Shown here piece by piece: positions 31,587-41,765 of a DNA stretch of 64,000 nucleotides; within the stretch, counting starts at the first letter, position 1, and the number at the start of each line of letters is the position of its first letter. The stretch is from assembly GCA_003153375.1 (NCBI GenBank), contig PLYM01000103.1, forward strand, positions 50,736 to 114,735. The letters are read 5' to 3'. The notes under the pieces are model-generated. The model saw nothing but the letters and a program-made list of their open reading frames with translations. It was not told the DNA's origin and ran no database searches. This DNA comes from Planctomycetaceae bacterium (GTDB lineage: Bacteria > Planctomycetota > Planctomycetia > Pirellulales > PALSA-1355). The position numbers and the translations under genes were made by a program.

Positions 31587-33494
31587 TTAGGTGCCCGGCA
31601 CGGCCGGAGTAGTCGTGGCAGCAGCGTCTACCGATCCGTGCAACACGCGCAAGTAGGCGCTGTTGATATCCGACCGGCGGACCATGCCCAGGACGCGATT
31701 GTCTTGCAAATTATTGACGATCGGCAGCGCGGGCAGGTCGTTGACGACGAACATCTCGGAGGCACGTTCCAGGGTATCGTCGGGCGTCAGCGGAGTGACA
31801 CCGGTGTGCATCATGTCGATTGCCAGCACCAAGGGTTTCACTTCCGGCGTGTGAGAAACCAGGTACGTGTCGTCGCGATAAATGACGCCCAGCAGTTTTT
31901 GTTGATCGTCGACCACCGGAAACACCGAATCTGCGGACGAATTGAACAGTTCCAGCACGCGGGCCAAGGGATCCTGGGCTTTCAGCAACGACAGCCCGGT
32001 CGAGACGTCGATGAACTGACTCACGAATGCGCCCGACAGGGCATCGCGCACGAAACGGCCCTGGTGGGCCGGCGATTGGGCGCGTCCTTCGACCTGCGCG
32101 CTATAAATCGACTGCTCGTCGGAGAGCATGAAGGAAATCGTACAGACCCACAACGCCGGCAGCAGCAACTGATAGCCGCCGGTCATCTCGCTGACGATGA
32201 TCAAGGTCGAGAACGGCGTCTTGGCGGCGGCGGCGAAAAAGCCGGCCATACCGACGATCACAAAACTGACGGGATGCACCAGGTGGGGCCAGAATTGCGC
32301 CATGACAATTCCCAACGCTCCGCCGCCACAGCCGCCTATGACCATCGAGGGACCGAACACGCCGCCCGAGCCGCCGCTGCCGATGGTCAGGCTGGTCGTG
32401 AGAATCTTTCCCAAGGCAATCGCCAACAGCAACTCGGCTCCCAGGCTCTCGTGGTCGGTTAGCGCCGCTTGAATGGCGCCATAGCCAAACGAGAGCACGG
32501 CGAGGGATTGCTCATTGCGGTCGAGCAGCAGATACAACCCCACGCCTACCGATCCGGCCAGCAGGGCGCCGATGGCCGGTTTGACGAACCGCGGGATCGG
32601 CAGCCAGTGAAATAACCGCGTGATGCCGTAGAACGTGCGCGTATAAATCGATGCCAGGATTGCCATGCAGATCGCCAGGGCGACGTAGGGGACGAGTTGC
32701 AACGGATCATCGAACTGGACGCTGGGAATGGCGAACAGTGGGGTCCAGCCGAAGACCGAACCATAGGTGCAGTAGGCGATCACGCTGGCGATCGCGGCGG
32801 GCAGGATCACGTCGGCTTCGAACTCGGGCGACCAATAGAGTACTTCGGCGGCGAACAGCGCGCCGGCCAACGGTGCGCGAAAGATCGCGGCGATGCCCGC
32901 GCCCATGCCGGCGGCCAGCAACACGCGCCGATCCGATGGCCGCAGACGGAACAGATCGGCCAACGCCGAGCCGAAGCCGGCGCCGATCTGCGCAATGGGG
33001 CCCTCGCGCCCGCCGGAGCCACCGCTGCCGATGGTCAGGGCGCTAGCGACGATCTTGACCAACGGCACGCGCGGCCGCATGTAGCCCTGGTGCAGATGAT
33101 AGGCGGCAATCACCGAATCGGTGCCGTGCCCCTCGGCCTCCGGTGCCAAGGAATAGACCAGGATTCCGCTGAGCAGACCCCCGACGGCCGGAATCGCGAT
33201 CAGCATCCACAAGTGCAACTCAGGAGCCGCGGGGGGCAACCAGCCCGTCGCGTTCTCTCCGGCCGGACGCGGCTCGGGCCGATAGCCGGCCAGTGCGCCC
33301 ATGGCATAGGCCGAGGCAGCATGCGTCGCGAGATAAAAGACGATCGCGGCCACGCCGGCGGCAAACCCCACCAGCACGGAGAACCCCAGAATGCGAATCT
33401 GACTGCGACGACGCCCCTGGCTGAGGACCAGGAACTCGGGCAGCCATCGATGGCGGCGCGGCGCCGGCGCGGCACTGGCGACAGGTTTTTCCAT
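31587..33494 (-). CDS. ClC-type chloride channel with C-terminal CBS domains
   Basis: GSGGSGGREGPIAQIG and GSGGSGGVFGPSMVIGG selectivity motifs; tandem CBS region. Confidence 0.9.
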   Translation of the reverse strand: MEKPVASAAPAPRRHRWLPEFLVLSQGRRRSQIRILGFSVLVGFAAGVAAIVFYLATHAASAYAMGALAGYRPEPRPAGENATGWLPPAAPELHLWMLIAIPAVGGLLSGILVYSLAPEAEGHGTDSVIAAYHLHQGYMRPRVPLVKIVASALTIGSGGSGGREGPIAQIGAGFGSALADLFRLRPSDRRVLLAAGMGAGIAAIFRAPLAGALFAAEVLYWSPEFEADVILPAAIASVIAYCTYGSVFGWTPLFAIPSVQFDDPLQLVPYVALAICMAILASIYTRTFYGITRLFHWLPIPRFVKPAIGALLAGSVGVGLYLLLDRNEQSLAVLSFGYGAIQAALTDHESLGAELLLAIALGKILTTSLTIGSGGSGGVFGPSMVIGGCGGGALGIVMAQFWPHLVHPVSFVIVGMAGFFAAAAKTPFSTLIIVSEMTGGYQLLLPALWVCTISFMLSDEQSIYSAQVEGRAQSPAHQGRFVRDALSGAFVSQFIDVSTGLSLLKAQDPLARVLELFNSSADSVFPVVDDQQKLLGVIYRDDTYLVSHTPEVKPLVLAIDMMHTGVTPLTPDDTLERASEMFVVNDLPALPIVNNLQDNRVLGMVRRSDINSAYLRVLHGSVDAAATTTPAVPGT

Positions 33495-33585
33495 ATCGGG
33501 CGGCACCTCACGCTACGAAACCGTTGCCCCACGTTGTAGCGTAAAGGGCCGGCGTGAGACAGTCGAAACGTGGCTCAGCCGCGTC

Positions 33586-36500
33586 TTAGTCGGCGGAGTG
33601 ACCGGCCGCGGGCGCCGTGACTGGGACGCGGGCGGGACGTCTCAAGATTTTGGTGCGAGCCCAGGAGATCACGCGGGTCGTCCGGGGGCTGAATCGGCCG
33701 CGAGAAATATCGTTGCCCCATTCGATGACGTAGTAGAAGACGGGCGTCAAGAAGATGCCAAACAGCGTCACGCCCAACATGCCGCCGAACACGGCGGTGC
33801 CCAGCGTACGTCGCATTTCGGAGCCAGCGCCCTCGGCCAGCACCAAGGGCACCACGCCCAGGATGAAAGCGAACGAGGTCATGACGATCGGCCGCAGGCG
33901 CAAACGGCAAGCATCGAGCGTCGCCTGGTAGCGGTCTTTGCCGGCCAGTCGCTGCGCGCGGGCAAACTCCACGACCAGAATCGCGTTCTTGCAGGCCAGG
34001 CCGATCAGCACCACGAAACCGACCTGGGTGAAGATGTTGATGTCCATCAGCGAGGACGTGACGGCCACCACGGAGCAGAGGAGGCACATTGGCACCACGA
34101 GGATGACCGCCAGCGGCAGCGACCAGCTTTCGTACTGAGCGGCCAAGACCAAGAACACGAGCACCACGGCCAGCAGCAACACGAGCAAGGCCGTGTTGCC
34201 GGTCTGCAACTGCAACAAGGCCAATTCGGTCCACTCGAAGCGCATCGACCAGGTGAGGTTGTCGTTGACGACGCGCTCCAATTGTTGGATCGCCTCGCCC
34301 GAGCTGACGCCAGGACCGGGGCTGCAATTGACCGGCGCGGCCGGATACATGTTGTAGCGGGCGATCAATACGGGGCCGCTCACCTCGCGCACGGTGGCCA
34401 ATGTGCCAAACGGCACCATCAGCCCGGCGGCGTTGCGCACCTTGAGCTGGTTGAGATCCGAGATCTGCTGCCGGAAGTTCTGGTCGGCCTGCACGTTGAC
34501 CTGCCAGGTGCGGCCGAACAGGTTGAAGTCGTTGACATAGAGCGAGCCGAGGTAGACCTGCAGGGTGCTGAAGACGTCGGACATCGAGACGCCCTTGGCT
34601 TTGGCCGCCGTGCGATCGATGTCGAGATAGAGCCAGGGGGTGCGAGCGCGGAAGCTGGTGAAGGAGCTTTCCAACTCATCCGTGGCCTCGGCCTCGGCCA
34701 CGATGCGGTCGGTGACCTGTTGCAGCGAGTCGAGTCCCGAATTCCCGCGATCCTCGATCATGACCTTGAAGCCGCCCGCCGTGCCGAGCCCTTCCAGGGG
34801 TGGCGCGCCCAGCACGTTGATCAACCCGCCGCTGATCTGTTCTTGCAACTTGCGCTGCAGCTGTGCCGCCAGGGCATCGCCCGACAGCTCGGGCGAGCGA
34901 CGCTGGTGAAAATCGTCGAGCATCACGAACATTGCGCCGAAATTGGGGGCATTGGCGTTGAGCAGGATCGACTGCCCCGAGATGGCCACGGTGTGCCGAA
35001 TGCCCGGCGTAGCCAGCGCGATCTTTTCGATCCGCTGCATGACCTCCTCAGTGCGACCGACGGACGCGGAGTCGGGCAATTGCAGATTGACGAGCAAGTA
35101 GCCCTTGTCTTGCATCGGGATGAAGCCCTTGGGCGCTTCGTCAAAGCTGACATAGGTGAGATGCACGAGCGCCGCGTAGCCGACCAGCACCAGCAGGCTG
35201 ATTCGCAGCAGCCGGCCGACGGTCCAGGTGTAGATCTCGCCGGTCAGGTCAAAGGCTTTGTTGAACGCGCGAAACGTGATTCGCAGCAGCATATTTAGCG
35301 GCCAGCTCAACACGCCGCCGGCAATCGCGCCAGCCGTCGCCGCGACCCAGGGAAGATTCTCGGCACTGACGCTCGGCAAATGATGGCCTTCGACGATCCA
35401 GGGCGTGAGATATTCCCAGCCCAGCCAGCCGCCAGCGACCACGAACGCCAGCCAGGGCAGGGGGGGCGCCGAGCCCTTGTCGCGTGCCCGCAGCAATAGC
35501 GCGGTCAGGGCCGGGCTGAGTGTCAGCGAGTTGAACGTCGAGATCATCATCGAAACGGCGATCGTGAGCGCGAATTGCCGGAAGAACTCGCCCATGATGC
35601 CCGTGATGAACGCGCAGGGTACAAACACGGCGCTGAGCACCAGCCCCACGGCGATCACGGGCCCCGAAACCTGTTCCATGGCGCGAATCGTGGCATCGCG
35701 CGGCGACAGCCCGTGCTCGATGTGATGTTCGACGGCCTCGACCACCACGATCGCATCGTCGACCACGATGCCAATCGCCAGCACGAGGCCGAACAGGGTC
35801 AGGTTGTTGAGGCTGAATCCCATCGCGGCCATGACGGCAAACGTGCCCACGATGGCCACGGGCACCGCGATCAACGGAATGATCGCCGAGCGCCAATTCT
35901 GCAGAAACACCAAGACTACGATCGCGACCAGCACCACGGCATCGCGCAAACCGTGAAACACCTCGTTGATCGACTCGGTGATGAAGGGCGTGGTGTCGTA
36001 GACGATGTCGTAATCGACCCCCTTGGGAAATCGAGCCTTGAGCTCCTCCATCTTGTTGCGGACCAAGGTCGCGATGTCCAGGGCATTCGAGCCGGGCAAC
36101 TGATAGATCGACAGAGCCACCGAGGGCTTGCCGTCGAGCGTGCAGGTCTGGTCATAGCCCTGGGCGCCGAGCTCGATGCGGGCCACGTCGTGCAAACGCG
36201 TCAGGCGGCCTTCGGCGTCGGTCTTCAAGATCATGTCGGCGAACTGCTCGGGATCAGTGAGCCGGCCCATCGTGCTGATCGTGAATTGAAAGACCTGGCC
36301 ACTTTTGACCGGGGGCTGCCCGATCTGGCCGGCCGCCACTTGCGTGTTTTGCTGCTCGATGGCCTGCACCACGTCGGTCGTCGAGAGGTTGCGCGACGAC
36401 ATTTTCTCGGGATCGAGCCACAGCCGCATGCTGTAGTCGCGCTGGCCCAGATAGGTGATGTCGCCCACGCCGGGCAGCCGCGACAGCTCGTCTTTGAGTT

Positions 36501-36984
36501 GGATCGTGGCGTAGTTGCTCAGGTAGAGACTGTCGCGCGTGTTGTCGGAGGAGAACAAGTTGACGATCATCAGCACGCTGGGCGACTTCTTCTTGACGCT
36601 CACGCCGCGCCGCTGGACCAGGCTGGGCAGAATCGGCTGGGCCAGGGCCACGCGATTCTGCACCAGCACCTGCGCCATGTTCAGGTCGACGCCGTTCTTG
36701 AACGTGACGGTCAAGATATACGTGCCGTCGTTGGCGCATTGCGAGGACATGTAGAGCATGTTCTCGACGCCGTTGACTTGCTGCTCGATCGGCGCCGCCA
36801 CGGTATCGGCCACCACCTGGGCATTCGCGCCGGGATAGGAGGCCGAAACTTCGACCGTGGGGGGGGTGATGTCGGGATATTGGGCGATGGGCAGCGTGAA
36901 CAGCGCGATGCCGCCGCCCAGGGTGATGACGATCGACAGCACCGAGGCGAAGATCGGCCGGTTGATGAAGAAATTGGAAAACAC
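33586..36984 (-). CDS. RND efflux permease (HAE1/AcrB-like)
   Basis: MFSNFFINRPIFASVLSIVITLGGGIALFTLPIAQYPDITPPTVEVSASYPGANAQVVADTVAAPIEQQVNGVENMLYMSS. Confidence 0.95.
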   Translation of the reverse strand: MFSNFFINRPIFASVLSIVITLGGGIALFTLPIAQYPDITPPTVEVSASYPGANAQVVADTVAAPIEQQVNGVENMLYMSSQCANDGTYILTVTFKNGVDLNMAQVLVQNRVALAQPILPSLVQRRGVSVKKKSPSVLMIVNLFSSDNTRDSLYLSNYATIQLKDELSRLPGVGDITYLGQRDYSMRLWLDPEKMSSRNLSTTDVVQAIEQQNTQVAAGQIGQPPVKSGQVFQFTISTMGRLTDPEQFADMILKTDAEGRLTRLHDVARIELGAQGYDQTCTLDGKPSVALSIYQLPGSNALDIATLVRNKMEELKARFPKGVDYDIVYDTTPFITESINEVFHGLRDAVVLVAIVVLVFLQNWRSAIIPLIAVPVAIVGTFAVMAAMGFSLNNLTLFGLVLAIGIVVDDAIVVVEAVEHHIEHGLSPRDATIRAMEQVSGPVIAVGLVLSAVFVPCAFITGIMGEFFRQFALTIAVSMMISTFNSLTLSPALTALLLRARDKGSAPPLPWLAFVVAGGWLGWEYLTPWIVEGHHLPSVSAENLPWVAATAGAIAGGVLSWPLNMLLRITFRAFNKAFDLTGEIYTWTVGRLLRISLLVLVGYAALVHLTYVSFDEAPKGFIPMQDKGYLLVNLQLPDSASVGRTEEVMQRIEKIALATPGIRHTVAISGQSILLNANAPNFGAMFVMLDDFHQRRSPELSGDALAAQLQRKLQEQISGGLINVLGAPPLEGLGTAGGFKVMIEDRGNSGLDSLQQVTDRIVAEAEATDELESSFTSFRARTPWLYLDIDRTAAKAKGVSMSDVFSTLQVYLGSLYVNDFNLFGRTWQVNVQADQNFRQQISDLNQLKVRNAAGLMVPFGTLATVREVSGPVLIARYNMYPAAPVNCSPGPGVSSGEAIQQLERVVNDNLTWSMRFEWTELALLQLQTGNTALLVLLLAVVLVFLVLAAQYESWSLPLAVILVVPMCLLCSVVAVTSSLMDINIFTQVGFVVLIGLACKNAILVVEFARAQRLAGKDRYQATLDACRLRLRPIVMTSFAFILGVVPLVLAEGAGSEMRRTLGTAVFGGMLGVTLFGIFLTPVFYYVIEWGNDISRGRFSPRTTRVISWARTKILRRPARVPVTAPAAGHSAD

Positions 36985-36988
36985 GGCC

Positions 36989-39900
36989 TCACTCCTGCAG
37001 CATCGGTTTGGAGGGAGCCGGTGATTTTCGCGAGGCGGGAGGCGCTGGGTTCCGCCAGCGGCCGGCCAGACGGCCCAGCGGCTTGAGCGAGATCAGGCCC
37101 AGCGTCCATTGGCTCGCGCCGCGCAGCACGCGGGAGGCAAACAACGGCGTGCCGCCCAGCCAGTCGATGGTGAAGAAAAAAATGGGCGTCAGAAAAACGC
37201 CAAACAGCGTGACGCCCAACATGCCGCTGAACACGGCGGTGCCTAGCGTGCGCCGCATTTCGGCGCCGGCGCCCTGCGCCAGCAGCAACGGTACGGCGCC
37301 GAGAATGAAGGCGAACGAGGTCATCACGATCGGCCGCAGTCGCAAACGACAGGCTTCGAGCGTTGCCTGGCGGCGCGATTCGCCGGCTTCGCGTTTCATT
37401 TTGGCGAACTCGACGATCAGAATCGCGTTCTTGCTGGCCAGGCCCACCAGCACGACGAAGCCGATTTGCGTGAAGATGTTGATGTCCATCGAGGCCAGGT
37501 TGACGCCGGTGATGGCGCTCAGCAGGCACATCGGCACCACCAGAATCACGGCCAAGGGCAGCGACCAGCTTTCGTACTGAGCCGCGAGCACGAGAAAGAC
37601 CATCACGACGGCGAAGGCGAAAATGATCATCGCCGTGTTGCCGGCCATCAGTTCCAGATAGGCCATTTCGGTCCACTCGAACGCCATCGACTGCGGCAAG
37701 TCGGCATCGGCCAGCCGCTGCATGAGATCGAGCGCGTCGCGCGAGCTGACGCCCGGCTTGGCCGCGCCGGTGATCGACGCCGCGGGATACATGTTGTAGC
37801 GTGTCAGCACCAGTGGGCCGTTGACCTCACGAATCGTGGCCAGCGATCCCAAGGGCACCATCGTGCCTTCGGAGTTGCGCACCTTGAGCTTGGGAATATC
37901 CTCGACCTGGTCGCGATATGCCTGCTGGGCCTGAACGATCACCTGCCAGGTGCGGCCGAACAGATTGAAATCGTTGACGTACAGCGAGCCCTGATAGATC
38001 TGCAGCGTGTCGGCAAAGTCGCGGAGGCTGACCCCCTTTTCCATGCACTCGCGCAGATCGGGGTCGACCGTCAGCATCGGCACGTTGGCGCGAAAGGGGG
38101 CGAACAGGTTGGCCAACTGCGGTTGCGCGTTGCCCGCCCGCACCAGGTTTTCGGCCTGGCTTTGCAGGGTCTTCAGCCCCACGTCGCCGCGGTCCTCGAC
38201 CATCAGCGTAAAACCGCCGGCGCGACCCACACCGCGCACCGGCGGCGGGGGGAACACCTGCACCATGGCTTCGTGAATGGGCTTGAAGTCCTCGTTCAGC
38301 CGCGCGACGATGCTCGGGCTGGAAAGGCTCGGATCGCGCCGCTTGTCGTAGTCGTCAAGACCGATGAACAGCGAACCGAAATTCGAACCGAGGGCATTCA
38401 GCGCGAACGATTGGCCGGTGACGCCCGTGACGTGCTTGATGCCCGGCACGGCGGCGGCGATTTTTTCGATCTTGCGCAGCAGGGTCGACGTTCGCTCGTC
38501 GGAAGCCGAGTCGGGCAGTTGCACGTTGATCAGCAGGTAGCCCATATCCTGAGCGGGAATGAATCCCTTGGGCGTGTTGAGGAACTGTTGATACGTGAGC
38601 CCGAGCAGCCCACCGTAGACGATAAACACCAGCACGCTCACGTAGAGCAACTTGCCGATGGTCCAGGTATAGATGCTGCCGACCAGCTCGAAGCCGCGAT
38701 TGAACACCCAGAATGCCCAGTGCAGTAGCCGGTTGATGGGCCACGCCAGGACGGCGCCGCACGCGGCGCCAGCGATCAGGGCCGACCAGGGCAGCGTTTC
38801 GACCAGCCAGTTGGTCGGAGCAATCCAGGCGGTAAAGAAGTCACCCAACCGTGCCCATCCCAACCAACCGCCGGCGGCGACAAAGGCGACCCAAGGCAGG
38901 GGCGGAGCCGGGCCGTCGCTTCGTGGGCGCAGCAGCAGCGCGGTCAGCGCGGGACTGAGCGTCAGCGAGTTGAACGTCGAAATGATCGTGGAAACGGAAA
39001 TGGTCAGGGCGAATTGGCGGAAGAATTGCCCCGTGATGCCGCTGATAAACGCGCAGGGCACGAACACGGCGCTGAGCACGAGGCCCACGGCGATCACCGG
39101 GCCCGAGACCTGCTTCATGGCCAGGATCGTGGCATCGCGCGGCGCCAGGCCGTTTTCTATGTGATGTTCGACGGCCTCGACCACTACGATCGCGTCGTCG
39201 ACCACGATGCCAATCGCCAGCACCAGCCCGAACAGGGTGAGATTGTTGAGGCTGAACCCGAACACAGCCATGGCCGCGAAGGTGCCGACGATGGCCACGG
39301 GCACCGCGACCAATGGAATGATCGAGGATCGCCAGTTCTGCAGGAACACGAGCACGACGAGCGCCACCAGGATCACGGCGTCGCGCAGGGCTTTGAAAAC
39401 TTCCTTGATCGATTCGCTGGTATAGGGCGTGGTGTCGAAGTTGATCTCCCAGGCCAGACCCTCGGGAAAATCCTTGGCCAGGTCGTTCATCTTGGCCAGG
39501 ATCGCCTCGTGCGTGTCCAAGGCGTTGGCGTCGGGCAGTTGGAAAATCGGCATGAACACGGTCGGCCGGCCGTCGAACACCACGCTCAGGTCCTCGTTCT
39601 TGGCCCCCAGTTCCACGGTGCCGATGTCCTTGATGCGGACCAGGCGTCCGTCGGGCAGGGCCTTGATGACGATGTCTTCGAACTGTTCGACGTTGTCGAG
39701 CCGGCCCAGGGTGGTGAGCGTGACCTCGAAGTCCTGGTTGTTTCGAATCGGCGAATTGCCCAGCACACCGGTGGCCACCTGCGCGTTTTGCTCGCGAATG
39801 GCTTGCACGACGTCGCTGGCCGCGATTCCGCGCCCGGCCATCTTCGACGGATTGACCCAAACGCGAATGCTATAGTCGCGCTGGCCCATCATCATGATGT

Positions 39901-40423
39901 CGCTGACGCCCGGCACGCGCGACAGCTCATCCTTGATGCGGGTGACCGCATAGTTGCTCAAATACAACTGGTCGTAGCGGGCGTCGGGCGAGATGATCGC
40001 GATGCCCATCAACACGTCAGGGGCCCGCTTTTTCACTAGCACGCCGGTTTGCTTGATGACGTCGGGCAGCTTGGGCGTCGCCAGGCTGACGCGGTTCTGC
40101 ACCAGCACCAGCGCCATGTTCAGGTCGACGCCATGCTTGAACGTTACCGTAAGGTTGTAGGAGCCGTCGTTGGTGCAGTTCGAAGCCATGTAGAGCATGC
40201 CTTCGACGCCGTTGACGTATTCCTCGATGGGCGCGGCCACCGAGCCGGCAACGTCGACCGCGCTGGCGCCCGGATAGGTGCAGCTCACCGAGATATTCGG
40301 CGGCGAAATCGGCGGAAACTGCGCCAAGGGGAGCATGAAGACCGAGATGCCGCCGGCCAGTGTGATCAGAATCGAGAGCACGCAAGCAAAGACGGGGCGA
40401 TCGATGAAGAATCGCGAGATCAC
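36989..40423 (-). CDS. RND efflux permease (HAE1/AcrB-like), second copy
   Basis: VISRFFIDRPVFACVLSILITLAGGISVFMLPLAQFPPISPPNISVSCTYPGASA; GTG start at 40423 or ATG at 40477. Confidence 0.93.
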   Translation of the reverse strand: MISRFFIDRPVFACVLSILITLAGGISVFMLPLAQFPPISPPNISVSCTYPGASAVDVAGSVAAPIEEYVNGVEGMLYMASNCTNDGSYNLTVTFKHGVDLNMALVLVQNRVSLATPKLPDVIKQTGVLVKKRAPDVLMGIAIISPDARYDQLYLSNYAVTRIKDELSRVPGVSDIMMMGQRDYSIRVWVNPSKMAGRGIAASDVVQAIREQNAQVATGVLGNSPIRNNQDFEVTLTTLGRLDNVEQFEDIVIKALPDGRLVRIKDIGTVELGAKNEDLSVVFDGRPTVFMPIFQLPDANALDTHEAILAKMNDLAKDFPEGLAWEINFDTTPYTSESIKEVFKALRDAVILVALVVLVFLQNWRSSIIPLVAVPVAIVGTFAAMAVFGFSLNNLTLFGLVLAIGIVVDDAIVVVEAVEHHIENGLAPRDATILAMKQVSGPVIAVGLVLSAVFVPCAFISGITGQFFRQFALTISVSTIISTFNSLTLSPALTALLLRPRSDGPAPPLPWVAFVAAGGWLGWARLGDFFTAWIAPTNWLVETLPWSALIAGAACGAVLAWPINRLLHWAFWVFNRGFELVGSIYTWTIGKLLYVSVLVFIVYGGLLGLTYQQFLNTPKGFIPAQDMGYLLINVQLPDSASDERTSTLLRKIEKIAAAVPGIKHVTGVTGQSFALNALGSNFGSLFIGLDDYDKRRDPSLSSPSIVARLNEDFKPIHEAMVQVFPPPPVRGVGRAGGFTLMVEDRGDVGLKTLQSQAENLVRAGNAQPQLANLFAPFRANVPMLTVDPDLRECMEKGVSLRDFADTLQIYQGSLYVNDFNLFGRTWQVIVQAQQAYRDQVEDIPKLKVRNSEGTMVPLGSLATIREVNGPLVLTRYNMYPAASITGAAKPGVSSRDALDLMQRLADADLPQSMAFEWTEMAYLELMAGNTAMIIFAFAVVMVFLVLAAQYESWSLPLAVILVVPMCLLSAITGVNLASMDINIFTQIGFVVLVGLASKNAILIVEFAKMKREAGESRRQATLEACRLRLRPIVMTSFAFILGAVPLLLAQGAGAEMRRTLGTAVFSGMLGVTLFGVFLTPIFFFTIDWLGGTPLFASRVLRGASQWTLGLISLKPLGRLAGRWRNPAPPASRKSPAPSKPMLQE

Positions 40424-40477
40424 GGTCGCGGCACCTTGTGTTTCGATCCGGACACTGCGTCCGGACCGAGATCCCAA

Positions 40478-41698
40478 TCACTTCTGCGACATGCCGGCAC
40501 CGGACGTCGGCGCTCCAGCCATCGCCGCGCCCTGATCGCGCGCGGCATCGGCCGTCGGCTCGATCATGGGCTGCACGACGGCTCCCGGTCGAATGCGCTG
40601 CAAGCCGCTAACCACGATCCGCTCGTCGGGCTCGAGGCCCTTGAGGATCACGCGATGTCCTTGCTGTAGCTTGCCGATCTGCACGCGGCGATATTGAGCT
40701 TTGTTGTCCTGGTCGATCACGTAGAGGAATTTCTGGCCCTGGTCGGTCCCCAGGGCTTGTTCGGAGACCAGCAGCGCGCGGTAGGAGTTTCCGATGGGCA
40801 GGCGCACGCGCACGAACATGCCCGGCGAGAGCATGCGATCCGCGTTCTTGAAAATGCCGCGCAGTTGCAGGGTGCCACTGTTGGGATCGAGCCGGTTGTC
40901 GACGAAGTTGACGACCCCCTCGTGCGGAAATCCGTCCTCGTCGGCCAGTCCCATTCCGACCGGGATCGAAGTGGCCCGATCGCCCGAGAGGCGAATACGG
41001 CCTTCGTCGGCATAGCGACGCAGGCGAAGCATCGTGCGCTCGTCGACGTCGAAGTAGGCATAGATCGGATCCATCGAGACGACCGTGGTCAAAATCGTTT
41101 CGTCGGCCCGCACCAGGTTGCCCACGTCCAACTGCGTGCGGCTGACACGGCCGCTGATCGGTGCCCGCACCTTAGTGAAGCTGAGATTCAGCCTGGCCAT
41201 GTCGCGGTTGGCACGGGCCACCTCGACGGCCGATCGGGCCTCGTTGCGGTCGCCCGTCACGAGGTCGAACTGTTCCTGAGTGATGACTTTCTTGTCGACC
41301 GTTTTGGCCGCCCGTTGATAATCCAGGTCGATTCGCTTGAGGTGCGATTGAGCTTGCAGGAAGGCGGCTTCGGTGCGGGCCATTTCGGCTTCGTAGGGCC
41401 GCGGATCGATCTCGAACAGCACCGAGTTCTGCTCGACGTCCTGGCCTTCCTTCTCCGAGAAGTTGATCTTGGTGAGATACCCGGTGACGCGGGCCCGGAT
41501 GTCGATCGTCTTGGTGGCCACGGTGCGGCCGGTGAAGTCTTCGTAGTCGGTGATGTCGCCGGGCTGGGGAACTTCGACCAGCACCTTGGGCGCTTCGGGC
41601 GCCCCGGCGGCCGGTGCCGGCGGTTGCTGCGGCTTGATGCAGCCGGCAAAAGCCGCTGTCAGGCCGAACATCACGATCCACAAACTCCAACTTCGCAT
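40478..41698 (-). CDS. RND efflux periplasmic adaptor (membrane fusion protein), lipoprotein
   Basis: LTAAFAGC lipobox; ITDYEDFTGRTVATKTIDIRARVTGYLTKINFSEKEGQDV; GRVSRTQLDVGNLV. Confidence 0.93.
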   Translation of the reverse strand: MRSWSLWIVMFGLTAAFAGCIKPQQPPAPAAGAPEAPKVLVEVPQPGDITDYEDFTGRTVATKTIDIRARVTGYLTKINFSEKEGQDVEQNSVLFEIDPRPYEAEMARTEAAFLQAQSHLKRIDLDYQRAAKTVDKKVITQEQFDLVTGDRNEARSAVEVARANRDMARLNLSFTKVRAPISGRVSRTQLDVGNLVRADETILTTVVSMDPIYAYFDVDERTMLRLRRYADEGRIRLSGDRATSIPVGMGLADEDGFPHEGVVNFVDNRLDPNSGTLQLRGIFKNADRMLSPGMFVRVRLPIGNSYRALLVSEQALGTDQGQKFLYVIDQDNKAQYRRVQIGKLQQGHRVILKGLEPDERIVVSGLQRIRPGAVVQPMIEPTADAARDQGAAMAGAPTSGAGMSQK

Positions 41699-41765
41699 AC
41701 GTTTCGTTCTCTGCTGGGCTCCCAGGCAAGAGCCGGCGCACGGCCGGTAGGTTCGGAGCACCTCG

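Noticed and set aside
33598-37086. Long plus-strand ORFs (566 aa, 503 aa) antisense to the RND permeases
   Set aside because: Compositional shadow ORFs in a GC-rich coding region; low-complexity His/Arg/Asp-rich translations, no domain signal, and the minus strand is convincingly coding.
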